From Chrysomallon squamiferum (lineage: Eukaryota; Mollusca; Gastropoda; Neomphalida; Peltospiridae): a stretch of DNA of 64,000 bases. The stretch spans positions 2,723,640-2,787,639 of the forward strand of contig CM022669.1 of assembly GCA_012295275.1 (NCBI GenBank), given 5' to 3'. Below are positions 11,092 through 22,524 of the stretch, one piece after another. The position numbers were made by a program, and so were the translations under genes. The notes beneath the pieces are model-generated. The model was not told the DNA's origin, searched no databases, and saw only the letters and a list, made by a program, of their open reading frames with translations. Within the stretch, counting starts at the first letter, position 1. Every line of letters begins with the position of its first letter.

Positions 11092-12948
11092 TTTTTCATG
11101 AATCGGGTCCTGCTCTGTCCATACGTATCCCAATTCATAAAAGGTTTTCCTAATAAAAATTATTTTTTCTGTATCATAAAATACAATTTTTACAAGTGAA
11201 TTATCTCAGTAATATATACTTTTTGAAAACCCCGTATCTCACTACCATAAAACACTATTTACATATGTATCAAACGCTGATATCAGAAAAAATGTAATTT
11301 AAAGATATATTATTTATACTTTTCTTCAGTGACTATGTTTCCTTATTGTTGTGTTATTCTTACATCAAAGACCAGTTAAATGGTAGGAATTAGTGGTAGT
11401 GTTATTGTTACATCAAAGACCAATGATTTTAATACCAGCAGTCTATAGATTACCTATTCTGATTTCAAGGACATGTTTAATCCTTAAAAAACACATCTCA
11501 TTAGTGTTGGGCACTGGCTTCATTGGTAATTGTTGATAGGTGATATAAAATACAGTAGCTCCTGATCATATTCAGATCACTTATGTGTTCGTGTAGAAGA
11601 TCGATTTCAAAGAGAACTATTTAAGAAGTATAAAGCTTGCAAGAGGTTGTACATTCCAAAGGAAGAGTACTTCTTGATTATGGACCACGAGTACTACCTC
11701 ATGTTCAAGTTTGAAATTTTCAGTTTGGAGAGGTGCAGAAACTGACCAAGAAGTGCCAAACAGATGAAGACACACCTCTGTACTGTTTCCATTGAAGACA
11801 CCGTTGACGTCATCAAGCGCGAACACGGTGGACCATTCCGCAAAGTTCTGTATTCCCAGGCCTCTTACTTCGAATCGTGAAAACGGATCCAAGTTTACAG
11901 ATGCTGTTGTGAAGGAACTGATGGAAATGTGGACCGGTTTGGTTACTGTGCACTGTAAACCAAGACACCCTCAAAGCCAGGGCTCTACAGAGCGGGCAAA
12001 CTCAGACATTAAAGACGTGTTAGTAGCCTGGATGAGCGAGAACGACACAAGGGACTGGAGTGTAGGCATCAGGTTTGTTCAGTTCAGGAAGAACTCAAAT
12101 AGAATGCTGGTATCAAGCAGTCACCGTATTCAGCTCTTTGGGATGGAGGCGTGTGTTGAACTGACATCATCTTCCTAATCTCATGAAGCCCTTGGCAAAC
12201 TCCAGTCAGAAGACGACCTTCGTGCACTGCTATCAGATAAATCCCAATTATTTATGAATTTAATGCAAATATTACAGTATGTTATCTCGCCCGAGATGCT
12301 TAATTTCAGCAAGCCAAGCCAAGTAAACGCAGTTGTATAATGTTGACAGCTGGAGAAGGAGACAACGTGGCAGTGCCTGTTCCAGCCATGGACAGGGGCT
12401 GTGGTGACCGCAGAAACCTGATGGCAGTGACTGTTGATGACAATGGACAATATACCACAGCATGTCCGTCCGCAATTCTGAATCGCAAATATTACAGGAA
12501 CCAGTTTGATGTGCGTCCCCAGAGACTGCTATTGTTGGATGACGTGACGAGCGAACGCACAATGTCTCTTAGAGCAGCAGTGTCAAAGGAATCATCTACA
12601 GGGGTTTGTAAAATGCAACTGTGGGGAGACAAATAGGTGTCAAACAAAACGTTGTAAATGTTTCAAGAACAATTTTTAGTGCAGTTCAAGATATCACTGA
12701 AGTTTTAACTGCAATAATAAACAGAAAACTACTTGATGTGTTTCGAAATAAATGTGTTCATGCTCTTGCAAGTCATTTTTTTTTCATTCAGTTATTCTTG
12801 CCTAATGACTAGAGGTCTATTTCAGGCGTTTGGCCTATCCTGTAAGTTTTAGTCTTTAGGCTAAACGCCTGACGGTATTGGGCGTTAGGTTAAATGCCTA
12901 AACATTTCAGGCATTAGGCAAATGACTAGTTTGTCATATTGACTGTAA
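10527..12948. mobile_element. DNA transposon with long TIRs and integrase-type transposase
   Basis: The termini TTACAGTCAATATGTCAAAC and (right end reversed) TTACAGTCAATATGACAAAC start imperfect inverted repeats of about 70 bp. They are rich in repeated AGGCATTTGGC and GGCCTAATGACT blocks; further blocks lie at 10600-10680 and 12800-12900. The left flank (AATGTAAAGATATATAT) and right flank (TTTTAATTAAAGTTTATTCG) are contiguous in module copy A near 1005-1045, so both borders are supported by an empty site. The target duplication may be TA or TTA/TAA. The interior holds a broken KRBA2-like integrase. Confidence 0.75.
11590..12690 (+). pseudogene. KRBA2-like retroviral-type integrase (rve) transposase, broken
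   Basis: Pieces in order: FQRELFKKYKACKRLYIPKE near 11607; EVQKLTKKCQTDEDTPLY near 11735; DTVDVIKREHGG near 11800; then the integrase core, with NGSKFTDAVVKELMEMW, VHCKPRHPQSQGSTERANSD and DWSVGIRFVQF (11880-12100). A C-terminal part follows (12340-12610, DRRNLMAVTVDDNGQY, RKYYRNQFDV), ending after a frame change in a Cys-rich CNCGGDKQCQTKRCKCF tail. The DNG and the Glu of QGSTERAN fit the DDE core. The region with the first catalytic Asp is deleted near 11850, and there are frame breaks, so it is inactive. Related sequences include vertebrate KRBA2 and SCAND3 integrase domains. Confidence 0.75.
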
Positions 12949-13860
12949 TATTTTAATTAAAGTTTATTCGCTCCTGATTCAGAGAGGCACTTGTCAACAC
13001 ACTCTGCTCCTCGATGACGACGCTAATAGAAATAATAAAACAATAAAATGTAAAGCTTTAACCTTTGTTGCCGGGTGCACAAAGCACCCCCCCACAGAAA
13101 CTACACATTTTTGATCTAGATTATATCTTTAATTTCTGTGCTTGATTTGTAAAACATGATAGACAATATAAATGATAATATAGTAGTTATACTGCAGAGA
13201 ATTGGACCAAATGTCTTTCTCCATTGCCAGATATTCTCTTCTTTCTTGAACTCCATTTCACCGAAGTGACACAGATAACATCTCACACTCCTGACCAATA
13301 CTGGCAGACCATTACTGTCCTGGGATCCTTAAGATAGCACCAGTGGCAGTACTTACCGAATATTAATGTCCCACTTGTCTTGGAGGAATTTCCTAAGTAA
13401 TTTATGTTTAAACAAGGAGAATCAAACCTCAGACACGTTAATGGTGTTTATGTATTTTTAGATTATGCTTGATGCTTTTAGTTCAGAGTTACTCACACTT
13501 AATTAAAGCTTATTCGCTCCTGAATCAGAGAGGCACTTGCAAACCCATTCTGCTCCTCGATAATTTTCAGTTTATGTCCATTTACTTTACCGATACATTT
13601 TTGCAGCAGAGCAATACAGTAAATGGAATATTTTATTATACATAAATATTTATATTTGTACACCTGTGAAACTGAGCATATTGAGTTATTTTAAATTTAA
13701 CAGAGAACGTTTTTTTTTTCGGATCGTAAACACTCAGCTTAGAGCATCACATCTCTTTTCATACCAACCTCAGACTCACAGTCCTTAGCGTACCCCTAGT
13801 TCCTACAACCCAATCCCATCACTTGATGAGGAAATCCACATGATGGTTGCTGAAATTTCT
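12949..13860 (+). repeat. dispersed module, copies C and D
   Basis: 12949-13020 continues the module copy interrupted by the integrase transposon (AATTAAAGTTTATTCGCTCC). A further copy starts at 13498 (AATTAAAGCTTATTCGCTCC) and runs through TTTTCAGTTTATGTCCATTT to GATGAGGAAATCCACATGAT. 13030-13490 between them contains no gene; a 60-aa minus frame there has no supporting feature. Confidence 0.6.
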
Positions 13861-13979
13861 CCGAAAGCTTTATTCTATTGAGTTTTAAATATGGCGGACG
13901 TATGTTTTCCGGATTTCTGGAAAAATCTCAAAATTGAACTTACTAACATTCCCCACTTGAAACCTTAGCTTTAGGTATT

Positions 13980-14310
13980 ATTACGCTATTCCGAGTCCCA
14001 CTATACGATCAAGGCCTACCCTCTCTCAACAAGGTAAATTTTACATTTCCACCCATAGCCACACTAACCTAATAAACTTCACCCTCAACCATTCTCATCT
14101 AACAAACGTCATCCAACCAAGCCTAAATTTTTCTTATATATAACTGTTGACGTTTGCTTACATTGTTTTTAAAGACTGTATAGTTCTTACAGTATTCTGT
14201 TACTTACTATTTAGATTTTACTGTTATGTGTGCTAAAGTTTAACATTTTGGTAAATATTTGGATTTCACAGAATTTTACATTTTCCGGAACAGTTCTCCC
14301 CCGGTAAAGC
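13980..14310. repeat. dispersed repeat also present in the ubiquilin intron
   Basis: A diverged copy is seen at about 35530-35870 in the same orientation. Both have a CCTAACAAA/AAGCCTA region, then TTACTGT..TGTTATGTGTGC and AAAGTTAAACATTTTAGTAA, ending near a TTTTCC..CACTGTTCCCC block. It is non-coding in both places. Confidence 0.45.
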
Positions 14311-14346
14311 CGAACCACTTTTTATCAATCAGTAGATCCTCACAGG

Positions 14347-14640
14347 TCCTTGTGGCTGAGTGGTTAAGGCGACAGAATAAATTCATATTGCTTACAATGT
14401 TATTCGAAATCACTTCCAGATGAATGGAAAAATTGTATTAACAGAAATGCTAAAAAATTAACACCTAATTAAGATTTATTTCTGTTTCATAATAATGAAA
14501 TGATAAATGTCAATACATTTACAGTTAAAATAATTTATTTTATTTTAATTTTAAAAAATGTTAAATCACCTTCTTGTGAAGAAAAATGGACTGAGCTTGG
14601 TTTTGATATATTCTGGAGACCAGTTTGGAAATGGATACAC
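14347..14640 (+). pseudogene. tRNA 5' relic joined to a LINE 3' fragment
   Basis: TCCTTGTGGCTGAGTGGTTA resembles the 5' half of tRNA-Ser/Leu and stops inside the D arm. From about 14386 the sequence follows the LINE tail seen at 8427-8570 (GTTATTCGAAATCACTTCCA here against GTTATTTTGAAATCACTTCC there). It is a chimaeric, non-functional fragment. Confidence 0.5.
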
Positions 14641-14884
14641 CACAGGGTTCCACCCCATTAGTCAGAACCCCACTTGTCAGACACCCAGATAATCTCTAAC
14701 CCATTACCTATGGGAATAATGGGCACAGCCCAACAAAAATAAGTCCTCATAACAACGCATAATTTAATAATTTACACTGTCTAAAGCACAGCACTGTAAG
14801 TTCGCATAACAGAATTTACAGTTAAATAGAGTTAAAATAAGTTAATACAATCTAGAGCAAAGCACTATAAGTTTGTGAGGGTGG

Positions 14885-15410
14885 TGAATATAGTCCACAT
14901 TTCATTGTCAACAGTTCAGTCCAGCCCACCTTAACCAGTTTCGCCACTGTGTCCATGAACTTAAGACGGGTCTTGGCTGCTTGGGCAAGCTTGTCCTTGA
15001 GGCGGCTGAAGTGATTGTCGATCTCCCTGTAGACTCGCTTGCGGGATGGAGCAGTGCCACCGAAGTTGAGCTGAGCAAGGTTTGCTTCTCTGCCTTCTCA
15101 ATCTTCTTGAGAATGTTCACCAGGCAGTATACGTTCGAGTGGCAATAATACAGTGACCTATTGTGGAACCCTTCTAGGTTGTTGGGATTCAGATGTCTGT
15201 ACAGGGCACTGTTGACGGTAGAGAATGAAGGCAAGGCTCCAACTGTCGGAGTCTTGTCTCAGGACTGTATCGGTGTAGACGACAGTTTTGATGTGGTAGT
15301 TCCTCACGGGCTTGTGTCCGTAGTGTCTTGACGAACCTGATGCCAGTGGCGTCTGCAGGAGGGTGGGTGTGGTCAGTGAAGCTAATATGCTTCCCTACCG
15401 TTGTACATCT
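14885..15410 (-). pseudogene. broken protein-coding fragment, possibly Mab-21-like
   Basis: Read on the minus strand in shifting frames it gives DATGIRFVKTLR, then YHIKTVVYTDTVLRQDSDSW, then LYRHLNPNNLEGFHNRSLYY with NVYCLVNILKKIEKAE, and finally SRKRVYREIDNHFSRLKDKL. The KTLR..YHIKT pattern and the NNLEGF piece recall the C-terminal helical part of Mab-21/cGAS-like proteins, a family often expanded in molluscs. At least two frame changes and stops interrupt it. The base composition is richer in GC than the flanks. The family call is tentative; an unrelated transposon protein is possible. Confidence 0.35.
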
Positions 15411-15593
15411 TCTGGTACATGCTTATTGATACATCTCCAATAGATACCATTTGGGTGAACCTTAATTTTATTGGTGATATCCCTGAAACAGTATCTGGTG
15501 CATTGCTCTCTGGGAAGTGACATACTCAACTTGCTGCAGTCCAGCCATAGTGATAGTACTGACACTTTGCCATACAATGATATATCTATCTAA

Positions 15594-15619
15594 ATATATA
15601 TATATATATATATATATAT
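15594..15619. repeat. (AT)n microsatellite
   Basis: Thirteen AT units. Confidence 0.85.
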
Positions 15620-15740
15620 CAGCCGTTAGTATTAATGGTAGTATATAACTGCCTGTATTGTTTTCAGTTTTAATGTTTTAATGTATCTTAAAATGTTACA
15701 TTTGTAAAAACATTTAAAGAACAACTAGTCATTTTCAATC

Positions 15741-15746
15741 TTTATT
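15741..15746 (-). terminator. possible polyadenylation signal of the ARL14EP-like gene
   Basis: AATAAA on the minus strand (TTTATT on plus), about 190 bp downstream of the stop codon at 15931. It is the most plausible signal by position only. Confidence 0.4.
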
Positions 15747-15930
15747 TCTCAAGTACATCAAACAATAAAAACATTATCCAGCACCTTTACTGTATTGCTT
15801 TTCTTTCTGTTTTCAATTTTATTTTTATCTTTAATAGCTTAACATTAAGTAAGAGACTGAACCAGAAATTGTCAGTACAAATGCTGCTGTAATGAAGTGA
15901 TTCAACTAATACTCGGATCAAATGAGAAAT

Positions 15931-16261
15931 TTATAAAGTGGATTCTGTTTTTAATGGCCACTGGATAACACAGTTTGTCCCTTCTACTTCCACGAAGTCG
16001 TATGTCCATCGTCTGTAACAGCGACATTCAGAACCACACTTCTCAGAGCCACACTTTGGACAGGGAAAATGGCAGCCAGGACATTTGATGTCCAAACAGT
16101 CACAGAGATCCTGACTGTTTTCCAGCAGTTTTCCTGTGCTGTCATACAGTTGATTAGCTCTTACTCTACAGATATAAAAAAAAACACTTTGTGAATAGTA
16201 AAAAGATAATAATTTCTATTTATTATTGACAAACTATTATTTCACTAACATCAAAAAAAAA

Positions 16262-16292
<31 letters not shown>

Positions 16293-17034
16293 ATACTACT
16301 ACTACTAATAATCTTAATTAAAGAAATTAGAACCAAATTATTTATTAAATGTTACTTTTAATATATATTACAAAAGGTAAAAAATAAATAAAATAGAATT
16401 AACAGTACATTCAGCTCACAAATACCTAAATAAATTAAGAAACTAAATCAAATATCTTCTGTTCTGCTAATTCAAAAATTGTCATATTACTTCTTATTAA
16501 GCAAGTATGTCTCAAACATCAAAGTCAACATTAAGGATTATTTTTAAAAATAAATTATTAAAAAAATGGCACACTTGTCTCTGTAGATTTTTCTATTCAT
16601 TTTCCGCATCTCTCTTGCACTTCTTTCTGGATCAAAATTGTCCATAAACTTGCCAGTATTACCGAATGATAGCATCTTCAACTGTTTAGCCACTGTCTGA
16701 ATAAAGTTTTGATAAAAGAAAGTGTATTCAGATACATTTCCAAGAAATTTAGATTTTTTAAATATTATTTATTTATTTATTTATATATTTATTTATTCAT
16801 TAGTTATATTAAATGATATCAATAATTATGAAAATATGGTGGAGAAACATTAGCACTTTTAGTAGCATGGACCAATGATGTTTTTAAAATAAATATAGGA
16901 AACTCCTTGTTTGCATACATAATAGTACATGTTTTAGAAGTTGAATGCTTTTTGTTTTAGAAAGAGTGAAAATTTAATTTTTAATAAAAAAAATTATAAG
17001 GTCGGTTGTCGGACCTTTAATTAGTATAGACAAA

Positions 17035-17074
<40 letters not shown>

Positions 17075-17559
17075 AGGAAACTCGTTGTTTGTTTTAGAAG
17101 TTGAATACTTTTTGTTTTAAAGAAAAAGAGTGAAAATTTAATTTTTAATACTTTTTTTTATAAGGCCGGTTGACGGACCTTTAATTTTTTTTTTTTTTTT
17201 TAATTTTCTCTTGTAAAACTGATTCAAGCTTTATAACAAATGTTACATGTATCAACTAATCAAGGCAATCATTCAAACAACGTACTCAAAACCGTCTGCT
17301 ATGGAGTTTTAATTTTAGGTAAAAAACCAAAATCTCGAAATACTGAAAATGTGTGTGATTGTGTGTGTGTGGGAGAGGGAGAGAGAGAGAGAGAGAGAAC
17401 CTGATCATCATTTTCGTCGCTTCCATTTGTATCGTTGTTTGTTGAAGACTGACTTTCATGGTCTTTCTTATGCTGTCTTGTAACACGATCCACTTTCATA
17501 GTTTCTTGTTTCACATCCACTATACTGTCTATTTTGTTATCATCTCCTGGCTGCTCCAT
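15931..17559 (-). CDS. ARL14EP-like: ARL14 effector protein-like (ARF7EP C-terminal domain)
   Basis: Three coding exons on the minus strand: 17559-17401, 16696-16575 and 16165-15931, with phases 0 and 2, giving 171 aa. Exon 2 carries the conserved lead-in AKQLKMLSFGNTGKF and DFDP-like FDPERSAREMRK. Exon 3 carries the Cys-rich ARF7EP_C domain: LCDCLDIKCPGCHFPCPKC, then EKCGSECRCYRRWTYDFVEV; spaced Cys pairs suggest metal binding. The length and the PCPKC and RRWxYD details fit vertebrate ARL14EPL (about 150 aa) better than the longer ARL14EP. In mammals ARL14EP links the GTPase ARL14 to a myosin; that role here is inference. The exon 1 donor is CAG/GTTCTC, directly followed by a (TC)n tract. 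An upstream non-coding exon cannot be excluded. Head-to-head with SNUPN. Confidence 0.85.
16869..17196. repeat. tandem duplication in an ARL14EP-like intron
   Basis: Two units of about 150 bp, each with GGAAACTC.TTGTTTG, GTTTTAGAAGTTGAAT, GAGTGAAAATTTAATTTTTA and a short palindrome (GGTCGGTTGTCGGACC, then GGCCGGTTGACGGACC). A 32-nt poly-A tract (17040-17071) lies in the second unit. Confidence 0.7.
17373..17398. repeat. (GA)n/(TC)n tract abutting a splice donor
   Basis: GGGAGAGGGAGAGAGAGAGA and more GA units on plus, i.e. pyrimidine-rich on the gene strand, starting three bases after the exon 1 donor GT of the ARL14EP-like gene. A short (GT) stretch lies just beyond. Confidence 0.8.
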
Positions 17560-18295
17560 CGAACATTTTGTTGTGCTGTAATCATTTCAGACTACATTAC
17601 AGATTACTTCTCTCTGGACCCATTTCAGATTCGGAATACTTCGTTTACTTCCGGACTGGTTTCATCAAAAGACGGATTTAATCCATGAATTTATGATCAT
17701 GAAAATAAAATAGAAAAATAAAATTTGAAAAGAATATCTTCATAACAGATACCGTGACTATTTATAATAAATATAAATCATAATCTAGAGCAATACTAAT
17801 AATTAAATAAACATATCTAAATTAAAATTTTATGATTGTATCCGTGTAAGAAAAAACAAAGCAGAAAAAATGTGGTTACTTCTCCGGAAGTCGGGGACAA
17901 TTTCGTGTGTTTTTATTCTTGTCTTAATGCTCAGTTGGGTTCGCTTTTAATTCTCGGTGTAAATGATTTTCTTCAGTTAAATTTATTTTGAAGTAACGCG
18001 GAATATTTATATAGTTATTGGTGTAAACAGGTAAAAATAAACAGATACTAAGATATACATTCAGCGAATTCACAACACATATCAGAATAATAAAATAATA
18101 AAATTAAAATAAGTTAGTAAAACAAAAATCTATGATTATCGCTTTCGACAGTTCCGTTTTTATGTATTCATTCAGTTAATTTAACTTGGTACCTATTATT
18201 AATCTAATTATGAATCTACCTTACATTAAAACAGTATGATCTCATTCTTCTTCTTCTTCTTCTTCTTATTGTTATTCAACTTATTGTTATTGTTA

Positions 18296-18354
<59 letters not shown>

Positions 18355-18449
18355 ATTATTATTATTATTTTCAGATACTAACTGAACCTGCAGATCAAGA
18401 TTCAGATATCAGATGAATAAAGACAACAGATATTAAATAAAATACCACT
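17560..18449. promoter_or_regulatory. shared upstream region of ARL14EP-like and SNUPN
   Basis: The 890 bp between two start codons on opposite strands must hold both 5' UTRs and promoters, if 5' exons are not further away. No clear TATA box is visible. A TTC run (18246-18267) and a 72-bp (ATT)n tract (18298-18370) end in TTTTCAG, which looks like a splice acceptor, so SNUPN may have a non-coding first exon with its coding start in exon 2. Confidence 0.45.
18298..18370. repeat. (ATT)n microsatellite
   Basis: About 24 units, one interrupted, ending at a TTTTCAG. Confidence 0.9.
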
Positions 18450-18726
18450 ATGGATAATCTTACATTAGAATTTGCTGGTACTTTTCAAGTCAGCCATACA
18501 CCAAACACAACAGCTGCTCCACATCCACGATATTCACAGTACAAGTCAAAAGGATCAAACTTCTTGCAGAATGATAGACGGCAACGACTCTTGGAAATTC
18601 AGAAACAGTTGGTTTCTTCTTTTTCCTTCCCATATTTAAACATGTCATTCCCAGCTTTCTGTATTAATATGTGCGTGGGTCTGTTTGTACATATGCAGAG
18701 CTTGATTTATTTTGGAAATTTATTTA

Positions 18727-18771
<45 letters not shown>

Positions 18772-21700
18772 CATGTGTGCGTACGTATGTATAATTATTG
18801 TTTTTTGACTAAGGTAATATAGGTATATACATATGCACAGTTATTACCACTTATTAATGTGAAGTTTTATTTGATTAGTTTTGTTTACATTTTAGAACAT
18901 TAGCCTTATATTTTACTTGTTTAGGCAAAGATTTGATGCTGTTGCTCATGCAAGGCGTTTGGCAGATGATCACTGGAAAGGTATGGAGAAAAATGGTGAT
19001 GAAGGTGCAGTAGAAATGGAAGCCAGTGATGCTGATGTGAAGAAGCCAGGCAGATATTACAAGAATCAGGTTTATAAGACTTTTTCTTCCTAAATCTTTA
19101 CCCCCAAAAATATATATTTGTTTTTCTCAAGATATTATACTCAATGGTATTAGTTTTATCATTAGTAAATTCCAAATTGCAATTTCTGGTAAAATCTTTC
19201 TGTTTTAATATTAAATCTATAAATGTTTTGAATTTGGCAGTCATTCTTTGTTTTTAAAAAAATATTAAAAATAAAAATAAGTGTCTTGAGTACATCAGAA
19301 AACATTTAAATAAGCAAAGATAATGAAACCAAAAAATGAAAACAAATTTCTGTTTTTGTTTTGATATAACAAATGTTTGATATAATTTAAATAAAAAGGA
19401 ATTATCTGATGATCTTCTGAGTTTCATGTGACATTTTTATCTGTATTTGTGTATATTAATGTATGCATTAATCACTGGCAATTTAGCTAATGATGTCTGA
19501 ATGGCTAGTGGAAGTTCCAGAAGATTTTCAAGAAGAATGGCTCATGGTTCCTTGTCCTGTGGGCAAGCGGACTCTTGTTGTGGCATCACATGTAAGTATT
19601 TTTTATTTGTTGATGTAGCTATCTGTAAATGCTCTGATAGTAACAGAGTAACTGTTTTGTGACAATAGCAAGTTGAATAGTTATAATTATAACTGTTATG
19701 GTTATGGTATTAATTGTTGTTGATTTTAATAATATAATATAGAGAACAATATATATATGTAAATCAGCGTTTTTATTTTCAGGTGACAAAAATCATATAA
19801 TTTTGAGAAAAACTATTATGACTGTTTAAATACTGATAAAATGAACACAGTATTTTTGAAAAGTGTGGTGGCTTACAGTTACAAAGTTTTTATTTAATTT
19901 TACTTAGGGGAAAACGGTAGCTTACAACAAAGTAGGTTATCGAATCAACACCTTTCCATCTGACCTTCCTGGTGGCAGCCGACAGTCTAAGAAACATAAC
20001 TGTGAGTTGGAATAAACTAATATTAATTACATCAATCAGAAAATTAAATACATTTCATCATTATATACATTTCTTAATAAGATAGATAACTACTGTGACT
20101 GTCAGTCAGTTGATTGTACACGAATGTATAAACCAGTGATATATATGCTCACTCACATATACATATATAACTATTTTCTAAATTTCTTGACATAGTATCT
20201 CATTTTTGTTTCAGATTACACAATTTTGGACTGCTTGTTTGATGAAGTAACAGGAACATACTGGATTTTAGATCTCATGTGCTGGAAGTCTATGCCAATT
20301 TATGAAACAGAGGTGAAAACCTAACAATACAAATTACAACAAGGAAGCTGATTAATTTTTTGTAACTTATTGAGCTCAGAAGTGTGTAAATTATTTCTTA
20401 ATATTAAGTTTAACGAAAAAAACCTGAATTTCAATTTTATCTCTTTTGGCAATTTGTTAAACTGGAAGCAATCAGTCAAATTTTATAAGCAGCTGTCACT
20501 TAACAGTTTGCTGTCTTCAAATATAATGTTTCTAATATTGATTTAATATCATAATTACAAATTATTATTTTTACCTCATTTGTTAAGAATGCCTTATCAA
20601 GTTAATTATTTACTCCAAATTACGTCTCAGGTGATAAAATTTTGAATAAAATGGTTTCATCTACATTTATTTTTTTGTTGCAGACTGAATTTCGTTTTTA
20701 TTGGCTGCATCAGAACTTACAAGAAATGCCACATTTGAGTGTCAAAAGAAGGCAGAATCCAGTATGTATAAAAATTTATTTTAATAACATTCATTTTTAT
20801 TTTTTGTTTTAGGATATTGTTGTTGTTTGAACTAGTATTATTTATTATTGTTATTTTCAGTATTGTTTCCAAGCTTTGCCTTGTTTTCCTTGCACTCCTC
20901 AGGCAACTGAAGAAGCCTTGGCTAACTCCTCATTTGAGGTAATTGTTTTGTTTGAGCGTTTCTCTAATAACAATAAAAATAACTGTAACAACAACAATGG
21001 CTTAAAAAATATTTGTGCAACTAAAAAAAAATATTTTTCTTCATCAAATAAAAGAATAGTCTGGAGGATTCATTATGTTTACCAGCATTATTTTTAACTC
21101 ATAAATTTCAATTCATCTTGAGCATTCTAATATCTTCCGATTATAAATTATGTGGAGACAAGTTTTTGTAATGAATTAAAAGAACAATTCTCATTTTGTA
21201 AACTGCAAAATGTGTTTACATTTGCTTTATAAAATTCTATGTGTCATTATGTGTATATATTTTAGGGTTTTTAATAAAGGATAAGTGTCAAAATATAAGA
21301 GAGATTTTTCTTGTTAATGACATTTCTTTGGTATAACAGGGAATAACTGTGATCAAATAATTGATATCCATAATCCTGTAGCTGTCTGGTAGAATATTAA
21401 TTTATTAGATAGGTGTAGTTAATGATAATGAATATATAACTGATTTTATATTATCCTATTCTGTTAATTTATTTCTGTTTTGTCACTTTTTGCAGATCGA
21501 TGGTCTTCTTTTCTTCCACAAGAGAACTCATTATACATTTGGCTCAACCCCACTGGTGGTCTGGCTCAAACCTTACATGGTGCAAGATGTACTCAACATT
21601 GCTGTTCCTGAGACTTACATGTCACAGATGCCCCACACATATATTGATTATGCACATCACATAGCTGCAGTGAAAGCTGATAAACACGGTAATGAACACA

Positions 21701-22158
21701 GACGAGAAAAGAAAAACAAAAAATCTACACCAGATGGAAAGAAAGCCAATAACATAATTTCTGAAAAAACAGAAGAAAATGGTCAAATGTTTAATCAAGA
21801 ACTGGAAATGGATGTTAATCAGATAAACCAAAGTGAGGTCCGGTCATGTCCAGTGGGTGTTACCATGGAGACAAGTATAAGTTCTGAGGCTGTCAGTCAG
21901 TGTGAGGCACAGATCAAACTATTAATTCAGCCAACGAAGTTTAAACTTGGACAGCTAAAGTTAATTGAACCTGTCACAACTGTTCTAGATAAAACTAACA
22001 CAGATGGACAGCTGGATAGTGTTACCAATAGTAATGTAGAAATTTCACCTCAACACAGTATTAAAGATGAAATGTTTTCTATAGAAGATTCCATGACTTT
22101 AGAACCAAGTACGGGAAATGACAGTGCATCAATAGAAACTAAACCAGTGGGTCAGTAA
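18450..22158 (+). CDS. SNUPN: snurportin-1, m3G-cap receptor for snRNP nuclear import
   Basis: Eight coding exons: 18450-18607, 18925-19069, 19487-19591, 19908-20001, 20215-20312, 20684-20761, 20861-20938 and 21496-22158; phases close to give 472 aa. The N-terminus ([14 protein letters not shown], then [10 protein letters not shown] and [11 protein letters not shown]) is the importin-beta binding domain. From about residue 102 comes the m3G-cap domain: [43 protein letters not shown] and [20 protein letters not shown]. Trp275 in VVWLKPYM corresponds to human Trp276, which stacks on the cap. The protein carries spliceosomal U snRNPs into the nucleus with importin-beta. Vertebrate forms are about 360 aa; here a Ser/Glu-rich tail of over 100 residues extends the last exon. 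The first donor (CA/GTTGGT) is weak. A (GT)n tract lies in intron 1. Confidence 0.95.
18736..18770. repeat. (GT)n microsatellite in SNUPN intron 1
   Basis: About 17 GT units. In the unspliced frame it makes a false Val-Cys-rich tail on exon 1. Confidence 0.9.
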
Positions 22159-22524
22159 AAATAAGAAAATATAAAAACATTCACCTCTTGTATAAAACAA
22201 TAACTAAAAAAATATATATTTCACCTTTCCATATGGTATGAAGAAATAACATTTTTATTTCAGCTTTAAGAAATTAAATTTATCTGAAGAATTAAACAAA
22301 GTAACAGATTTTTAATGGAGAATTATTCATCTTTGCTGTGATGTTGAAGAACGACATTTGTTACTAAATGATGCTCATTAAGAATTTAATGACATTTATA
22401 CTGAACTGTTTGGAAGCAGTCATTCTCACCATTCATCAAACATTTTGTGAATACTTGTATGTGTATCATAAACCAACTGACAACATTGTTTATTTAGCAT
22501 ATTTTTACTCTTAGTATATACTGT

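Noticed and set aside
12181..12562. Minus-strand frames of 60-96 aa
   Set aside because: Antisense to the C-terminal part of the integrase pseudogene, which reads sensibly on plus.
21622..21831. Minus-strand 69-aa open frame
   Set aside because: Antisense shadow of the last SNUPN exon.
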